Notes: a model not told the origin generated them from the sequence alone. 64,000 bases of DNA from Paroceanicella profunda (GCF_005887635.2 NZ_CP040818.1:1052001-1116000), one strand, 5' to 3'; shown: positions 33,827 to 42,913, counted from the stretch's first letter. Translations and numbers: made by a program.

Positions 33827-36009
33827 CGGGCTGGGCGCTCGGCATCGACACGGGCGGGACCTATCTCGACCTGGTCGCCCTCGGGCCCTCGGGCCGGCGG
33901 CTGAGCGCGAAGGCGCCGCTCGGGCCGGGCCGCAGCGCCGCGGTGCTGGACGCGCTGGAGCGCTTCCTCGCCGGGGCCGGCATCGCCCCCGCCGCCGTGG
34001 CCCGGGTGGTGCATGGCACCACGCTGGTCACCAACCTGCTGCTGGAGCAGGATGCGCCGCCGGTGGCCGTGGTCACCAACCGCGGGTTCGAGGACGTGCT
34101 GGCCATCGGCCGGCAGAACCGCCGCGCCCTCTACGCCGTCCGCCCCCGGGGCGAGGCGCCGCTGGCGCTGTTCCCGGAGGCCCTGCGCCACGGCATCGCC
34201 GGGCGGATCGACGCGCAGGGCCGCGAGATCGCCCCGCTCGACCCGGCCGAACTGGCCGCCCTGGGCGCGGCGCTCGCCGCATCCGGGGTGCAGGCGGCGG
34301 CTATCTGCCTGCTGCACGCGGTGCGCAACCCGGGCCATGAGCGTGCCGTGCAGGCCGCGTTGCGCGCCGCCTGCCCCGGCCTCGCGCTGTCGCTGTCGCA
34401 TGAGGTGAGCGCCCTGCCCGGAGAGGCGGAGCGCTTCCTCGCCACCGCGCTGGACGCCTACGTGAAGCCCGCGCTCTCGCGCTATCTGGAGGACCTGGGC
34501 GCCGGGCTGGCCGCGCGCGGCCTGCCCTGTCCGGAGCTGGTGACCTCCGACGCCACGCTGGCCACCGCGCATGCCGCGGCGCACCGCCCGCTGCGGCTCG
34601 CCATGTCGGGCCCGGCGAGCGCGCTGCGCGGCTTCGCCCTCGGCGCCGGCCCCGGCGCCGGCCCGGTGGTGAGCCTGGAGACCGGCGGCACCACCACCGA
34701 CATCGGGCTCATCGAGGCGGGCACGCCGCTGTTCACCCGCAGGCTGGACCTGGGGCGGTTCAGCCTCGCCACCCATGCCGCCGACGTGGCATCGGTGGCG
34801 GTGGGGGGCGGCTCCGTCGCCTCGGTGAACGCCGCCGGCGCGCTGCGCCTCGGGCCGCGCTCGGCCGGGGCGGTGCCCGGGCCGGCGGCGATGGGCCGGG
34901 GCGGAGAGGAACCCACCCTCACCGATGCGCTGCTGCTGCTCGGCCGCCTGCCCGCCACCCTGGCCGGCGGCCTGCGGCTGGACCGCGCGGCGGCGGAGCG
35001 CGCGATGCTGCCGCTGGCCCGCGCGCTCGGCTGCCCGCTTCCCGCCGCCGCCGAGGCTGTGCTGGCCGCCGCCACCGCGGCCATCGCCGAGGCGGTGAAG
35101 CTCCACGCCTTTCGCCGCGGCATCGACCCGGCCGATGCCCGCCTGCTGGCCGGTGGCGGGGGCGGCCCGCAACACGCCGCGGAAGTGGCCCTCGCCGCCG
35201 GGTTCCGCGAGGTGATCGTGCTGCCCGATGCCGGGGTGATCTCGGCCCTCGGCGGGCTGGCGGGCAGCACCGTGGACGTGTGCGAATGCGCCCCCGACGT
35301 GCCGCTCGACGCAGCCCACTTCCCCCGCCTGCGCGCCGCGGCCGTCGCCCTGGCCGCGCCGGCCGTGCCCACCCCCCCGGCTGCACCCCCAGCCCCGGCC
35401 GTGCCCGCAGCCCCGGCCGCGCCCGCAACCCTGGCGGCGCCCGCAACCCTGGCGGCGCCCACCGTGCTGGTGGCGCCCACTGCGCTGGCGGCGCCCAGCA
35501 CCTTGGCTGCACCCGCTGCCACGGCCGTGCCCGCTGCTCCGGTCGCACCCGATGTGATGGCCCCCGGCGCTGCGCTGGCCGATCCGCCGGTGCGGAGCGG
35601 CCCCGCGTGCGTGAGCTGGACTGCCGGCGTGCTCTACGAGGGTCAGGCCGAGCCGCTGGCCATCGCCTTCGACCCCGCCGCGGATGACGCCGCCAGCCTC
35701 GGCGCGCGGTTCGACGCCCGGCACGCCCGCTTGCGCGGCCACGCCCTCGACCTGCCGCGCCGGGTGATGTGGCTGCGGCGCGCCGCCGATCGCGGCGATG
35801 CCGCCCTCTCACCCGCCTCCGCGCCCGAGGCGCCCGCAGCGCCGGGGGCGGCATGGCGCCTCGCGGGCGGCGGTGTCCTGCCGGAGGGCGGCGCGGGGCC
35901 CCGGGCGCTCTTCGCCGAGCAGACCACGGTCTGGGTGCCCGAGGGCTGGTGCTGGCGCATCGGGCCGGCCGGGGCACTGCACCTCACCCCCGGGGAGCCG
36001 GGCGCATGA
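33823..36009 (+). CDS. hyuA: Hydantoinase/oxoprolinase family, A subunit, with Ala/Pro insertion
   Basis: 728-residue ATP-dependent hydantoinase/N-methylhydantoinase A subunit. Actin-like ATPase motifs are GIDTGGTYLDLVALG at residues 6-20 and VVSLETGGTTTDIGLI near residue 282; GGGGGPQHAAEVA follows near 443. An 80-residue stretch (about 507-590) consists of Ala, Pro, Thr, Leu and Val in imperfect hexapeptides (ATLAAP, TALAAP). It lies just before the C-terminal domain, is encoded by 18-bp repeats and is probably a recent expansion. Without it the length would be usual for HyuA. ATGA overlaps bind it to dadA and hyuB. Confidence 0.93.
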   Translation: MTGWALGIDTGGTYLDLVALGPSGRRLSAKAPLGPGRSAAVLDALERFLAGAGIAPAAVARVVHGTTLVTNLLLEQDAPPVAVVTNRGFEDVLAIGRQNRRALYAVRPRGEAPLALFPEALRHGIAGRIDAQGREIAPLDPAELAALGAALAASGVQAAAICLLHAVRNPGHERAVQAALRAACPGLALSLSHEVSALPGEAERFLATALDAYVKPALSRYLEDLGAGLAARGLPCPELVTSDATLATAHAAAHRPLRLAMSGPASALRGFALGAGPGAGPVVSLETGGTTTDIGLIEAGTPLFTRRLDLGRFSLATHAADVASVAVGGGSVASVNAAGALRLGPRSAGAVPGPAAMGRGGEEPTLTDALLLLGRLPATLAGGLRLDRAAAERAMLPLARALGCPLPAAAEAVLAAATAAIAEAVKLHAFRRGIDPADARLLAGGGGGPQHAAEVALAAGFREVIVLPDAGVISALGGLAGSTVDVCECAPDVPLDAAHFPRLRAAAVALAAPAVPTPPAAPPAPAVPAAPAAPATLAAPATLAAPTVLVAPTALAAPSTLAAPAATAVPAAPVAPDVMAPGAALADPPVRSGPACVSWTAGVLYEGQAEPLAIAFDPAADDAASLGARFDARHARLRGHALDLPRRVMWLRRAADRGDAALSPASAPEAPAAPGAAWRLAGGGVLPEGGAGPRALFAEQTTVWVPEGWCWRIGPAGALHLTPGEPGA

Positions 36010-37643
36010 GCGCCGGTGCGCTGCCGCCGCGGGTGCTGACCCGGCTGGAGCCGATGCGCCTGTCGCTGCAGGCCGCGGCGGACCGGATGCAGGAGAGCCT
36101 GATCGGCGGCGCCTTCTCCTCCATCGCGCGGGAGAGCGGGGACGGCGCGGCGGCGCTGTTCCTGGCTGACGGGCGGCTGATCGCGCAGGCCAATTCGCTA
36201 CCGCTGCTGCTGGGCGCGCTCGGGCCCGCGGTGGCCGCCGTGCTGGAGCGGTTTCCCCCCGGGGACATGCGCGAGGGCGAGGCCTATCTGCTCAACGATC
36301 CCTGGGCCGGCGGCGCGCACCTGCCGGACCTCACGCTGGTGCGGCCGGCCTTCGCGGAGGGGCGGCTGGTCGGCTTCGCCGCCGCGTCGCTGCACCACCA
36401 GGACATCGGCGGCACCCAGCCGGGCTCCATCCCGCCGGACGCCACCTCGATCTTCCACGAGGGCCTGCGCATCCCGCCGCTGCGCGCCTTCGTGCAGGAC
36501 CGGCCGGACCCGGGCATCCTCGCCCTGCTCGGCGCGAACTCGCGCACGCCGGCGCTGCTGCGGGGAGACCTGGGCGCCCAGCTTGCCGCCACCCGGCTGG
36601 GCGGCGCGGAACTGGCCGGGCTGGCCGCGCGCGAGGGGGCGGGCTTCGCCCCGCTCACCGAGGCGCTGATCGACCAGTCCGCCCGCCTCACCGCCGCCGC
36701 CCTCGCCGCCCGGCCCGATGGCACCGCCACCTGGGAGGACGCGCTCGACGGCGACGGCATCAGCCCGGACCCGGTGCCCATCCGCGTCACGCTGGTGAAG
36801 CGCGGGGCCCGGCTGGCGATCGATTTCACCGGCTCCGCGCCGCAGACCGCCGGGCCGGTGAACGCGGCCCCGGCGGCCATGATGGCCGCGGCGCTGTTCT
36901 TCATGCGCTCCCTGGCGCCGGACGCGCCGAACAACGCCGGCTGCCTCGCCGCCCTCACCCTCACCCTTCCCGAAGGCAGCGTGGTGAACCCGCGCTTCCC
37001 GGCGGCGGTGAATGCGCGCACCGGCACGGTGAAACTGGCCTGCAACGCCATCCTCGGCGCCTGGAGCCGCATCTGCCCGGAGGTGGCCGCCGCGGCCCAT
37101 GCCGGCGTGGCCGCGGTGCTGGCCTTCGGCGGGGAGGACGGCGCGGGGGCGCCGTTCTTCCTCACCGAGATCGTCGCCAGCGGGGCGGGTGCCAGTGCCG
37201 ACGGGCCGGGGGCCGAGGGGCTCTCCACCGACGTGGGCAACGCGCGCAACATGCCCGTAGAGCTGCTGGAGGCCCGGCTGCCGGTGCGGGTGGAGGGCTA
37301 CGGGCTCGCCCCTAACTCCGGCGGCGCGGGCGCACAGCCGGGCGGGCGCGGAATCGCCCGCTCCTGGCGGCTGCTGGAGGGGCGGGGCACGGTGTCCTAC
37401 CGCTCCGAGCGCCACGCCACCCGGGCGCGCGGCGCCTGCGGCGGCGGTGACGGCGCGCCCTCCGCCGCCTGGGTGGAGCGGGCCGACGGCACGCGCCTCT
37501 CCCTGCCCGCAAGGGCCCGGTTCGACTGGGCCGCGGGCGACGTGTTTCATGTGCAGACAGCCGGAGGCGGCGGCTGGGGCCGACCCGGGACCACCCAGAA
37601 CAACCAGCACGGTCCAACAGACGGAGATCCCGATGACCCATGA
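36006..37643 (+). CDS. hyuB: Hydantoinase/oxoprolinase family, B subunit
   Basis: 545-residue HyuB subunit. Family signatures include LLNDPWAGGAHLPDLTLVRP, HHQDIGGTQPGSIP, DFTGSAPQTAGPVNA and NARNMPVELLEARLPVRVEGYGLAPNSGGAGAQPGGRG. HyuAB enzymes open hydantoin, N-methylhydantoin, 5-oxoproline or related lactams with ATP; acetone carboxylase is also a relative. It starts within the hyuA stop and its last codons overlap tctC by 11 bases. Substrate not determinable, but this is a third cyclic-amide-opening system in the window. Confidence 0.93.
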   Translation: MSAGALPPRVLTRLEPMRLSLQAAADRMQESLIGGAFSSIARESGDGAAALFLADGRLIAQANSLPLLLGALGPAVAAVLERFPPGDMREGEAYLLNDPWAGGAHLPDLTLVRPAFAEGRLVGFAAASLHHQDIGGTQPGSIPPDATSIFHEGLRIPPLRAFVQDRPDPGILALLGANSRTPALLRGDLGAQLAATRLGGAELAGLAAREGAGFAPLTEALIDQSARLTAAALAARPDGTATWEDALDGDGISPDPVPIRVTLVKRGARLAIDFTGSAPQTAGPVNAAPAAMMAAALFFMRSLAPDAPNNAGCLAALTLTLPEGSVVNPRFPAAVNARTGTVKLACNAILGAWSRICPEVAAAAHAGVAAVLAFGGEDGAGAPFFLTEIVASGAGASADGPGAEGLSTDVGNARNMPVELLEARLPVRVEGYGLAPNSGGAGAQPGGRGIARSWRLLEGRGTVSYRSERHATRARGACGGGDGAPSAAWVERADGTRLSLPARARFDWAAGDVFHVQTAGGGGWGRPGTTQNNQHGPTDGDPDDP

Positions 37644-38640
37644 CACCCGCCACCCGGGCGGACGCCGCGGCGTCCTGCTCGGCCTCGCCCTTGCCGTCGC
37701 CGCGGCGCTCCTGCCCGGCGCCGGCCCGGCCGCCGCGCAGGACTACCCGGACCGGCCGGTCACCATCGTGGTGCCCTTCCCGCCCGGCGGTTCCACCGAC
37801 CTTCTGGCCCGCAAGATCGCCGAGAAGATCTCCGGCCCGCTGGGCCAGCCCGTGGTGGTGGAGAACCGCGCCGGCGCCGGCGGCGCGGTGGGGGCGAGCT
37901 ATGTCGCCCGCTCCGACCCGGACGGCTACACGCTGCTGATGGGCGTCACCGGCTCGAACGCCATCTCCTCGGTGCTGCGCGACGACCTGCCCTACGAGCC
38001 GCTGAAGGATTTCGCCCCGGTGAGCCTGGTGGTGAGCGCGCCGCTGGTGCTGGTGGTGAACGCGGACTCCGACTTCACCTCGGTGCAGGACGTGATCGAC
38101 TATGCGAAGGCCGAACCGCAGGCCTTCACCCACGGCTCGCCCGGCATCGGCACCTCGATGCACCTCACCGGGGAGCTGTTCGCGCTGGAGACCGGGACCG
38201 AGCTGGTCCACGTGCCCTATGCCGGCAGCGCCGCGGCGATGCAGGACCTGCTGGGCAGGCAGCTCGACGCCATGTTCGCCGACCTGCTGGTAAGCTCGGA
38301 ATACATCCGCAGCGGCCGGTTGCGGGCGCTGGCCGTCACCTCCGCCGCGCGCCACCCGATGTTGCCGGACGTGCCCACCGTGGCCGAAGCCGGCGTGCCC
38401 GGCTTCCAGGCCACCTCCTGGCAGGGCGTCTTCGCCCCCGCCGGCACGCCGGAGCCGGTGCTGGACACGCTCTACAAGGTGGTGACCGCCGCGCTGACCG
38501 ACGCTGACCTGCAGGCCTTCTTCCCCGAGCGCGGCTTCATGGTGGAGGGCCGCACCCCGGCCGCGAGCCAGGAGTTCATCGCCTCGGAGATCGAGAAATG
38601 GGGCAAGGTGGTCGATGCCGCCGGGCTGAAGACCAACTGA
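37633..38640 (+). CDS. tctC: Tripartite tricarboxylate transporter binding protein (TctC/Bug family)
   Basis: 335-residue periplasmic Bug-family receptor: twin-Arg-containing signal region (GGRRGVLLGLALAVAAALLPGAGPAAAQ), then YPDRPVTIVVPFPPGGSTD and the GSPGIGTSMHLTGELF segment typical of TctC/Bug. It overlaps hyuB by 11 bases, so it is co-translated with the HyuAB enzyme whose substrate it may import. A 342-bp gap with two hairpins and a tandem array separates it from tctB. Confidence 0.93.
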   Translation: MTHDTRHPGGRRGVLLGLALAVAAALLPGAGPAAAQDYPDRPVTIVVPFPPGGSTDLLARKIAEKISGPLGQPVVVENRAGAGGAVGASYVARSDPDGYTLLMGVTGSNAISSVLRDDLPYEPLKDFAPVSLVVSAPLVLVVNADSDFTSVQDVIDYAKAEPQAFTHGSPGIGTSMHLTGELFALETGTELVHVPYAGSAAAMQDLLGRQLDAMFADLLVSSEYIRSGRLRALAVTSAARHPMLPDVPTVAEAGVPGFQATSWQGVFAPAGTPEPVLDTLYKVVTAALTDADLQAFFPERGFMVEGRTPAASQEFIASEIEKWGKVVDAAGLKTN

Positions 38641-38681
38641 GCCGGGGCCGGCCCGACGCCGCTGCGGCGGAGGCCCCGGCT
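38640..38681 (+). other. Hairpin directly after tctC
   Basis: AGCCGGGGCC (38640-38649) pairs perfectly with GGCCCCGGCT (38672-38681), with a second nested stem CGCCGC/GCGGCG inside the loop. It starts in the last base of the tctC stop codon. No T-run; likely an mRNA stability or partial termination element. Confidence 0.6.
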
Positions 38682-38731
38682 GCCCTCGCCCGTGCCAGGC
38701 GGTGACGGAAACGCCCCGGAGCCGCAGGGCC

Positions 38732-38914
38732 GGCACCTTTCCGGACCCGGCACCTTTCCGGACCCGGCACCTTTCCGGACCCGGCACCTTTCCGGACCCG
38801 GCACCTTTCCGGACCCGGCACCTTTCCGGACCCGGCACCTTTCCGGACCCGGCACCTTTCCGGACCCGGCACCTTTCCGGACCCGGCACCTTTCCGGACC
38901 CGGCACCTTTCCGG
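38732..38914 (+). repeat. Tandem array of a 17-bp unit, 10 full copies plus a partial one
   Basis: GGCACCTTTCCGGACCC is repeated ten times without visible mismatch (38732-38901), then a 13-base partial copy (38902-38914). It lies in the gap between tctC and tctB. The last copy forms the left arm of a strong hairpin with an inverted copy immediately beyond. Confidence 0.97.
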
Positions 38915-38951
38915 GCGGGCGCCGCTGGGGCGGCGCGCCCGGAAAGGTGCC
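38902..38951 (+). other. Strong hairpin closing the 17-bp array
   Basis: GGCACCTTTCCGGGC (38902-38916) is perfectly complementary to GCCCGGAAAGGTGCC (38937-38951). Inside it GCGCCGC/GCGGCGC adds 7 bp after a two-base bulge, with a 4-nt loop. Every upstream array copy contains GGCACCTTTCCGG, so each could pair with the same right arm instead. It ends 31 bases before the tctB start. Confidence 0.75.
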
Positions 38952-38982
38952 GGCGGACTGGAGAACCATGGAGGAGCCAGGC

Positions 38983-39432
38983 ATGTCCCGGCAGCGTTAC
39001 AACAGGGCAGAGATCCTCGCCGCGGCGGGGCTGGTCGCCTTCGGCCTCGCGGTGATCGCCCTGGCGGCGGACTACCCGCTTGGCGGGCTGCGGCGGCCCG
39101 GACCGGGGTTCTTTCCCATCCTCGCCGGCACGGTGCTGGTGGTGCTGGCGCTTGCCATCCTGGCCGAGGTGCGCGGCCTCGCCACCCGGCCGGTGTTCCG
39201 GCTGCGGCCCTTCGTGGCGGTGAGCCTCGGCATCGCGGGCTTCGCGCTCACGGTGGAGCGGGCGGGGCTGGTGCCGGCCACCGTCATCCTGGTGCTGGTG
39301 AGCGGGCTGGGCGAGGCGCGCACCAGCCTGCTCAGCCTCGCCGGGGTGGCGCTGTTCCTCAGCGTGCTGGGGGTGCTGCTGTTCATCGACGGGCTGGGCA
39401 TGCCGCTCACAGCCATCCGGGGGGTGCTCTGA
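38983..39432 (+). CDS. tctB: Tripartite tricarboxylate transporter small membrane subunit TctB
   Basis: 149-residue TctB-family membrane protein with four hydrophobic segments (about residues 9-26, 43-62, 73-92 and 116-135) and the GPGFFPILAG motif typical of TctB. The ATG at 38983 has a clear GGAGGAG ribosome site 6 bases upstream; an earlier in-frame ATG at 38968 lacks one. It is followed directly by tctA. Confidence 0.9.
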   Translation: MSRQRYNRAEILAAAGLVAFGLAVIALAADYPLGGLRRPGPGFFPILAGTVLVVLALAILAEVRGLATRPVFRLRPFVAVSLGIAGFALTVERAGLVPATVILVLVSGLGEARTSLLSLAGVALFLSVLGVLLFIDGLGMPLTAIRGVL

Positions 39433-40962
39433 ATGGAAGGCTTCCTGTCGAACGTCGGGCTGGGCCTCTCCACCGCGCTCTCGCCGGTCTCGCTGCTGTT
39501 CTGCGTCATCGGGGTGACGGTGGGGATGGGCGTGGGCGTGCTGCCGGGCATCGGGCCGCTGGCGGCGATCTCCCTCGCCCTGCCGCTCACCTATTACGTG
39601 GACCCCACCTCGGCGCTGATCATGCTGGCGGGCATCTTCTACGGCGCGCAATACGGCGGCTCCACCGCCTCAATCCTGCTGAACCTGCCGGGCACGGCCA
39701 CCTCCGCCGTCACCTGCCTCGACGGCTACCCGATGGCGCAGAAGGGCCAGGCGGCGCTGGCGCTGCTCGTGACCGCGATCAACTCCTTCGCCGGCTGCTC
39801 CTTCGCCATCCTGCTGGTGATGGGCTTCGCGCCGGCCATCGCGGAAGCGGCGCTTGCCTTCGGCTCCGCCGAATATTTCTCGGTGATGATCCTCGGGCTG
39901 GTGGCGGCCTCCACCCTCTCCGTCGGCTCGCCGCTGAAGGGGCTGGCGATGGTGGTGTTCGGCATCGCCCTCGGCCTGTGCGGCACGGACGTGAACACCG
40001 GCTATTTCCGCTACACCTTCGGCATCCTGGAGCTGTCGGACGGGCTGAGCCTGATCGCGGTGGCCATGGGGCTGTTCGGCGTGGCCGAGATCCTCGCCAA
40101 CATCGGCACCGGGGCGGCCCCGGCGCTGGCCGCGCGCGACCTCTCCTTCCGCGCCATGCTGCCCACGAAGGCGGAATGGAAGCAGATCTGGGCGCCCACC
40201 GCCCGCGGCGCGGTGATCGGCAGCTTCATCGGCGCGCTGCCCGGCACCGGGCCCGGCATCGCCTCCTTCATGGCCTATGCCTTCGAGAAACGCATCGCGA
40301 AGGACCCATCGCGCTTCGGCAAGGGCGCGCTGGAGGGGATCTCGGCGCCGGAGGCGGCCAACAACGCCTCGGTGCAGGCGGCCTTCATCCCCACCCTGTC
40401 GCTCGGCATTCCGGGAGACGCGGTGATGGCGGTGCTGATGGGCGCGATGATGCTGCATGGCATCATCCCCGGCCCCTCCTTCATCGCCGAGCAGCCGGCG
40501 ATGTTCTGGGGGCTGGTGATGAGCTTCTGGGTGGGCAACCTGGTGCTGCTGGTGCTCAACATCCCGCTGATCGGGCTCTGGGTGCGGCTGCTCGCCATCC
40601 CCTACCGGCTGCTCTACCCGGCCATCCTGGTGTTCATCTGCATCGGCGTCTACTCCGCCAGCAACAACGTGTTCGACATCTGGGTGGTGCTGGTGTTCGG
40701 GCTCATCGGCTACGTGATGCGGCAGTTCAGCTACCCCGCCGCGCCGGTGCTGCTGGGCTTCATCCTCGGGCCGCTGCTGGAGGAGCATTTCCGCCGCGCG
40801 CTGCTGCTGTCGCGCGGGCATCTCACCGTCTTCGCGGAGCGCCCGATCAGCGCGGTGTTCCTCGGGCTCACGCTCATGCTGCTGGTGCTGTCCTTCACGC
40901 CGATGCTGCGCCGGCGCTTCCGCCGCGCCCGGGCCGCGGCGGCGGCGGCTCCGGAGGACTGA
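39433..40962 (+). CDS. tctA: Tripartite tricarboxylate transporter large subunit TctA
   Basis: 509-residue transporter subunit with about 11-12 transmembrane segments. TctA signatures are GVGVLPGIGPLAAISLALP, AGIFYGAQYGGSTASILLNLPG and IGALPGTGPGIASFMAYAFEK. Its start codon abuts the tctB stop. With TctC and TctB it completes a secondary, Na+- or H+-coupled importer in the dadA-hyuAB operon. The convergent iclR ends only 3 bases beyond. Confidence 0.94.
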   Translation: MEGFLSNVGLGLSTALSPVSLLFCVIGVTVGMGVGVLPGIGPLAAISLALPLTYYVDPTSALIMLAGIFYGAQYGGSTASILLNLPGTATSAVTCLDGYPMAQKGQAALALLVTAINSFAGCSFAILLVMGFAPAIAEAALAFGSAEYFSVMILGLVAASTLSVGSPLKGLAMVVFGIALGLCGTDVNTGYFRYTFGILELSDGLSLIAVAMGLFGVAEILANIGTGAAPALAARDLSFRAMLPTKAEWKQIWAPTARGAVIGSFIGALPGTGPGIASFMAYAFEKRIAKDPSRFGKGALEGISAPEAANNASVQAAFIPTLSLGIPGDAVMAVLMGAMMLHGIIPGPSFIAEQPAMFWGLVMSFWVGNLVLLVLNIPLIGLWVRLLAIPYRLLYPAILVFICIGVYSASNNVFDIWVVLVFGLIGYVMRQFSYPAAPVLLGFILGPLLEEHFRRALLLSRGHLTVFAERPISAVFLGLTLMLLVLSFTPMLRRRFRRARAAAAAAPED

Positions 40963-40965
40963 CGC

Positions 40966-41736
40966 TCACATCCGCCCGGCCAGCGCCCGGGCGATTTCAC
41001 TCAGCGCGGCGGCCAGCTCCGGCGCCGCGTCCGGGTGGGGCACCCGGGCGATGACCCCGGCCACGCCCACGGCGCCGGCAATCTCCCCCGCCCCGCCGCG
41101 CACCGGGGCGGCCAGCGCGGCCACGCCGGGCTCGAACTCCTCCGCCACATAGGCGAGACCGCGGTTGCGCGCCGCGGCGATGCGCGCGCCGATCTCTGCC
41201 CGGTCCAGACAGGTGGCCGCGGTGTGCGCGACGAGCGGAGCCCCGGCCAGCACCTCCTCCAGTTCCGCGGGCGTGAGCGCGGCGCAGACCGCCCGGCCCA
41301 GCCCGGAGGTGAGCAGCGGCAGCGCCGTGCCGGTGGTGAAGCCGGTGGAGATCAGCGAGGGCTCGCCCGGCGCATGGGCGAGGTAGAGCGCCTCGAATCC
41401 GTCGCGCATGGCGAAGGACACCGGCAGGCCCAGCCGCCGCGTGGCCTCCGCCAGCAGCGGTTGCAGCACCGCGCCCACCCGGCGCGCGTCGAGGAACGCC
41501 CGGCCCAGCCGCAACACCCTTGGGGTGAGGCGGTAGCGCTGCTCGCGCTCCTCCGCATAGCCCTCCGCCACGAGGGTGAGCACCAGCCGGCGCGCCGCCG
41601 CGCGGTCCAGCCCGGTCTTGCGCGCGATCTGCGGCACGGACATGTCGCGGTCCTCGGCGTCGAAGGCGCCGATCACCCGAAGCCCGTTCGCGAAGGTGGA
41701 GGCGGTGTCGCCGCGCTTGAGGTCCCTGCTCATCAT
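40966..41736 (-). CDS. IclR-family transcriptional regulator
   Basis: 256-residue IclR-type regulator: N-terminal winged helix (MSVPQIARKTGLDRAAARRLVLTLVAEGY, approximately residues 32-60) and C-terminal GAF-like effector domain with LYLAHAPGEP and TSGLGRAVCAALTP. Start at the first of two ATG codons (41736) behind AAGGA. It is divergent from the TRAP/Rieske operon and is the probable regulator; PcaR/PobR-like IclR proteins usually respond to aromatic acids. Confidence 0.93.
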   Translation of the reverse strand: MMSRDLKRGDTASTFANGLRVIGAFDAEDRDMSVPQIARKTGLDRAAARRLVLTLVAEGYAEEREQRYRLTPRVLRLGRAFLDARRVGAVLQPLLAEATRRLGLPVSFAMRDGFEALYLAHAPGEPSLISTGFTTGTALPLLTSGLGRAVCAALTPAELEEVLAGAPLVAHTAATCLDRAEIGARIAAARNRGLAYVAEEFEPGVAALAAPVRGGAGEIAGAVGVAGVIARVPHPDAAPELAAALSEIARALAGRM

Positions 41737-41824
41737 CTTTCCGGTCCTTGCTGCACTGCGGCGCGGATTTTTCTTGTCGGGTTCACGGATATAGCTAGCA
41801 TGGGAATCAAATAAACAACATTCG

Positions 41825-41839
41825 TTCGATAATCGAGCA
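41825..41839. promoter_or_regulatory. Candidate IclR operator
   Basis: GTTCGATAATCGAGC is a near-perfect inverted repeat (GTTCGAT/ATCGAGC) in an AT-rich divergent gap (41737-41885), 46 bases before the TRAP binding-protein start. It closely resembles, from memory, the published PcaR-type site GTTCGATAATCGCAC of the IclR family. Confidence 0.6.
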
Positions 41840-41885
41840 AACCAGCGGAAAATCATATCCGCGAGTCAGCAAGGAGGGGTCCGCC

Positions 41886-42905
41886 ATGCGGAACATGTTG
41901 ATGGGCGCGATCGCGCTCGGGGGAATTGCAGCAGCCTCGCTGGCCGGTGCGGCCGAGGTGAACCTGCGCTACGCGCATTTCATGGGCGCGCAATCCTGGC
42001 AGCAGCAGAAGATCTTCCAGGACTGGGCCGACGCCGTGTCCGCCGAATCGAACGGCGACATCGCGGTCACGGTCTACCCTGCCCAGACCCTGGGCAAGGC
42101 GCCGGCCGGCTACGACAACGCCAAGAACGGCATCGCCGACATTGCCTGGACCGTGCAGGGCTACACGGCGAACCGCTTCCCGCTGAGCCAGATCGTCGAG
42201 CTTCCGGGCCTGTTCAAGACCGGCGCCGTGGGCTCCTGCGCCTTCCAGAAGCTCTATGATTCCGGCGCGCTGGACGAGGAGTACAAGGACACCCACGTGC
42301 TCTTCGTGCACACCCATTCCCCCGGCCACCTGCACACCAACGGCGTGGAGGTGAAGACGCTGGAGGACCTGAAGGGCCTGAAGATCCGCCGCCCCACCAC
42401 CGTGGTGGGCAACCTGCTGACCGAGCTCGGCGCCGAGCCGGTGGGCATGCCCGCGCCGGCCACCTACGAGGCGATGCAGCGCGGCACCATCGACGGCTAC
42501 ATGCTGCCCTGGGAATCGGTGAAGAGCTTCCGGGTGTTCGAAGTCACCCAGCATCACACGGAGTTCGGCTTCTACGCGCTCGCCTTCGTCTCCACCATGA
42601 ACAAGGCGAAATACGAGAGCCTGACGCCCGAGGAAAAGAAGGTCATCGACGACAATTCCGGCATGAAATGGGCGGTGACCGCCGGAACCGGCTATGACGA
42701 GGCCGACAAGGAGGGCCTCGCGCTCGCCAAGGAAACCGGCACCTTCACCACCATCGACGGCGCGGAGCGCGCGAAATGGGAGGCCGCCGCCCAGCGCGCA
42801 ACCGACTCCTATATCGAGGAACTGGAGGCCGAGGGCCTGCCCGGCCGCGCCACCTATGACGCGGTGAAGGGCTATGTCTCCGAGTGCGAAACCGAGCTGA
42901 ACTGA
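41886..42905 (+). CDS. TRAP transporter solute-binding protein (DctP family), second system
   Basis: 339-residue periplasmic binding protein with a signal peptide ending ASLAGAAE. DctP-family features: IFQDWADAVSAESNGDIAVTVYPAQTLG and the LKGLKIRRPTTVVGNLLTELGAEPVGMP ligand region. First gene of a TRAP system plus Rieske oxygenase controlled by an IclR regulator, so an aromatic acid is a plausible ligand. Unlike the first TRAP operon, only 8 bases and no hairpin separate it from dctQ. Confidence 0.93.
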   Translation: MRNMLMGAIALGGIAAASLAGAAEVNLRYAHFMGAQSWQQQKIFQDWADAVSAESNGDIAVTVYPAQTLGKAPAGYDNAKNGIADIAWTVQGYTANRFPLSQIVELPGLFKTGAVGSCAFQKLYDSGALDEEYKDTHVLFVHTHSPGHLHTNGVEVKTLEDLKGLKIRRPTTVVGNLLTELGAEPVGMPAPATYEAMQRGTIDGYMLPWESVKSFRVFEVTQHHTEFGFYALAFVSTMNKAKYESLTPEEKKVIDDNSGMKWAVTAGTGYDEADKEGLALAKETGTFTTIDGAERAKWEAAAQRATDSYIEELEAEGLPGRATYDAVKGYVSECETELN

Positions 42906-42913
42906 GCGGGGCC

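Noticed and set aside
33484-35742. 752-codon minus-strand open frame opposite dadA/hyuA
   Set aside because: Antisense of strongly supported genes and low complexity.
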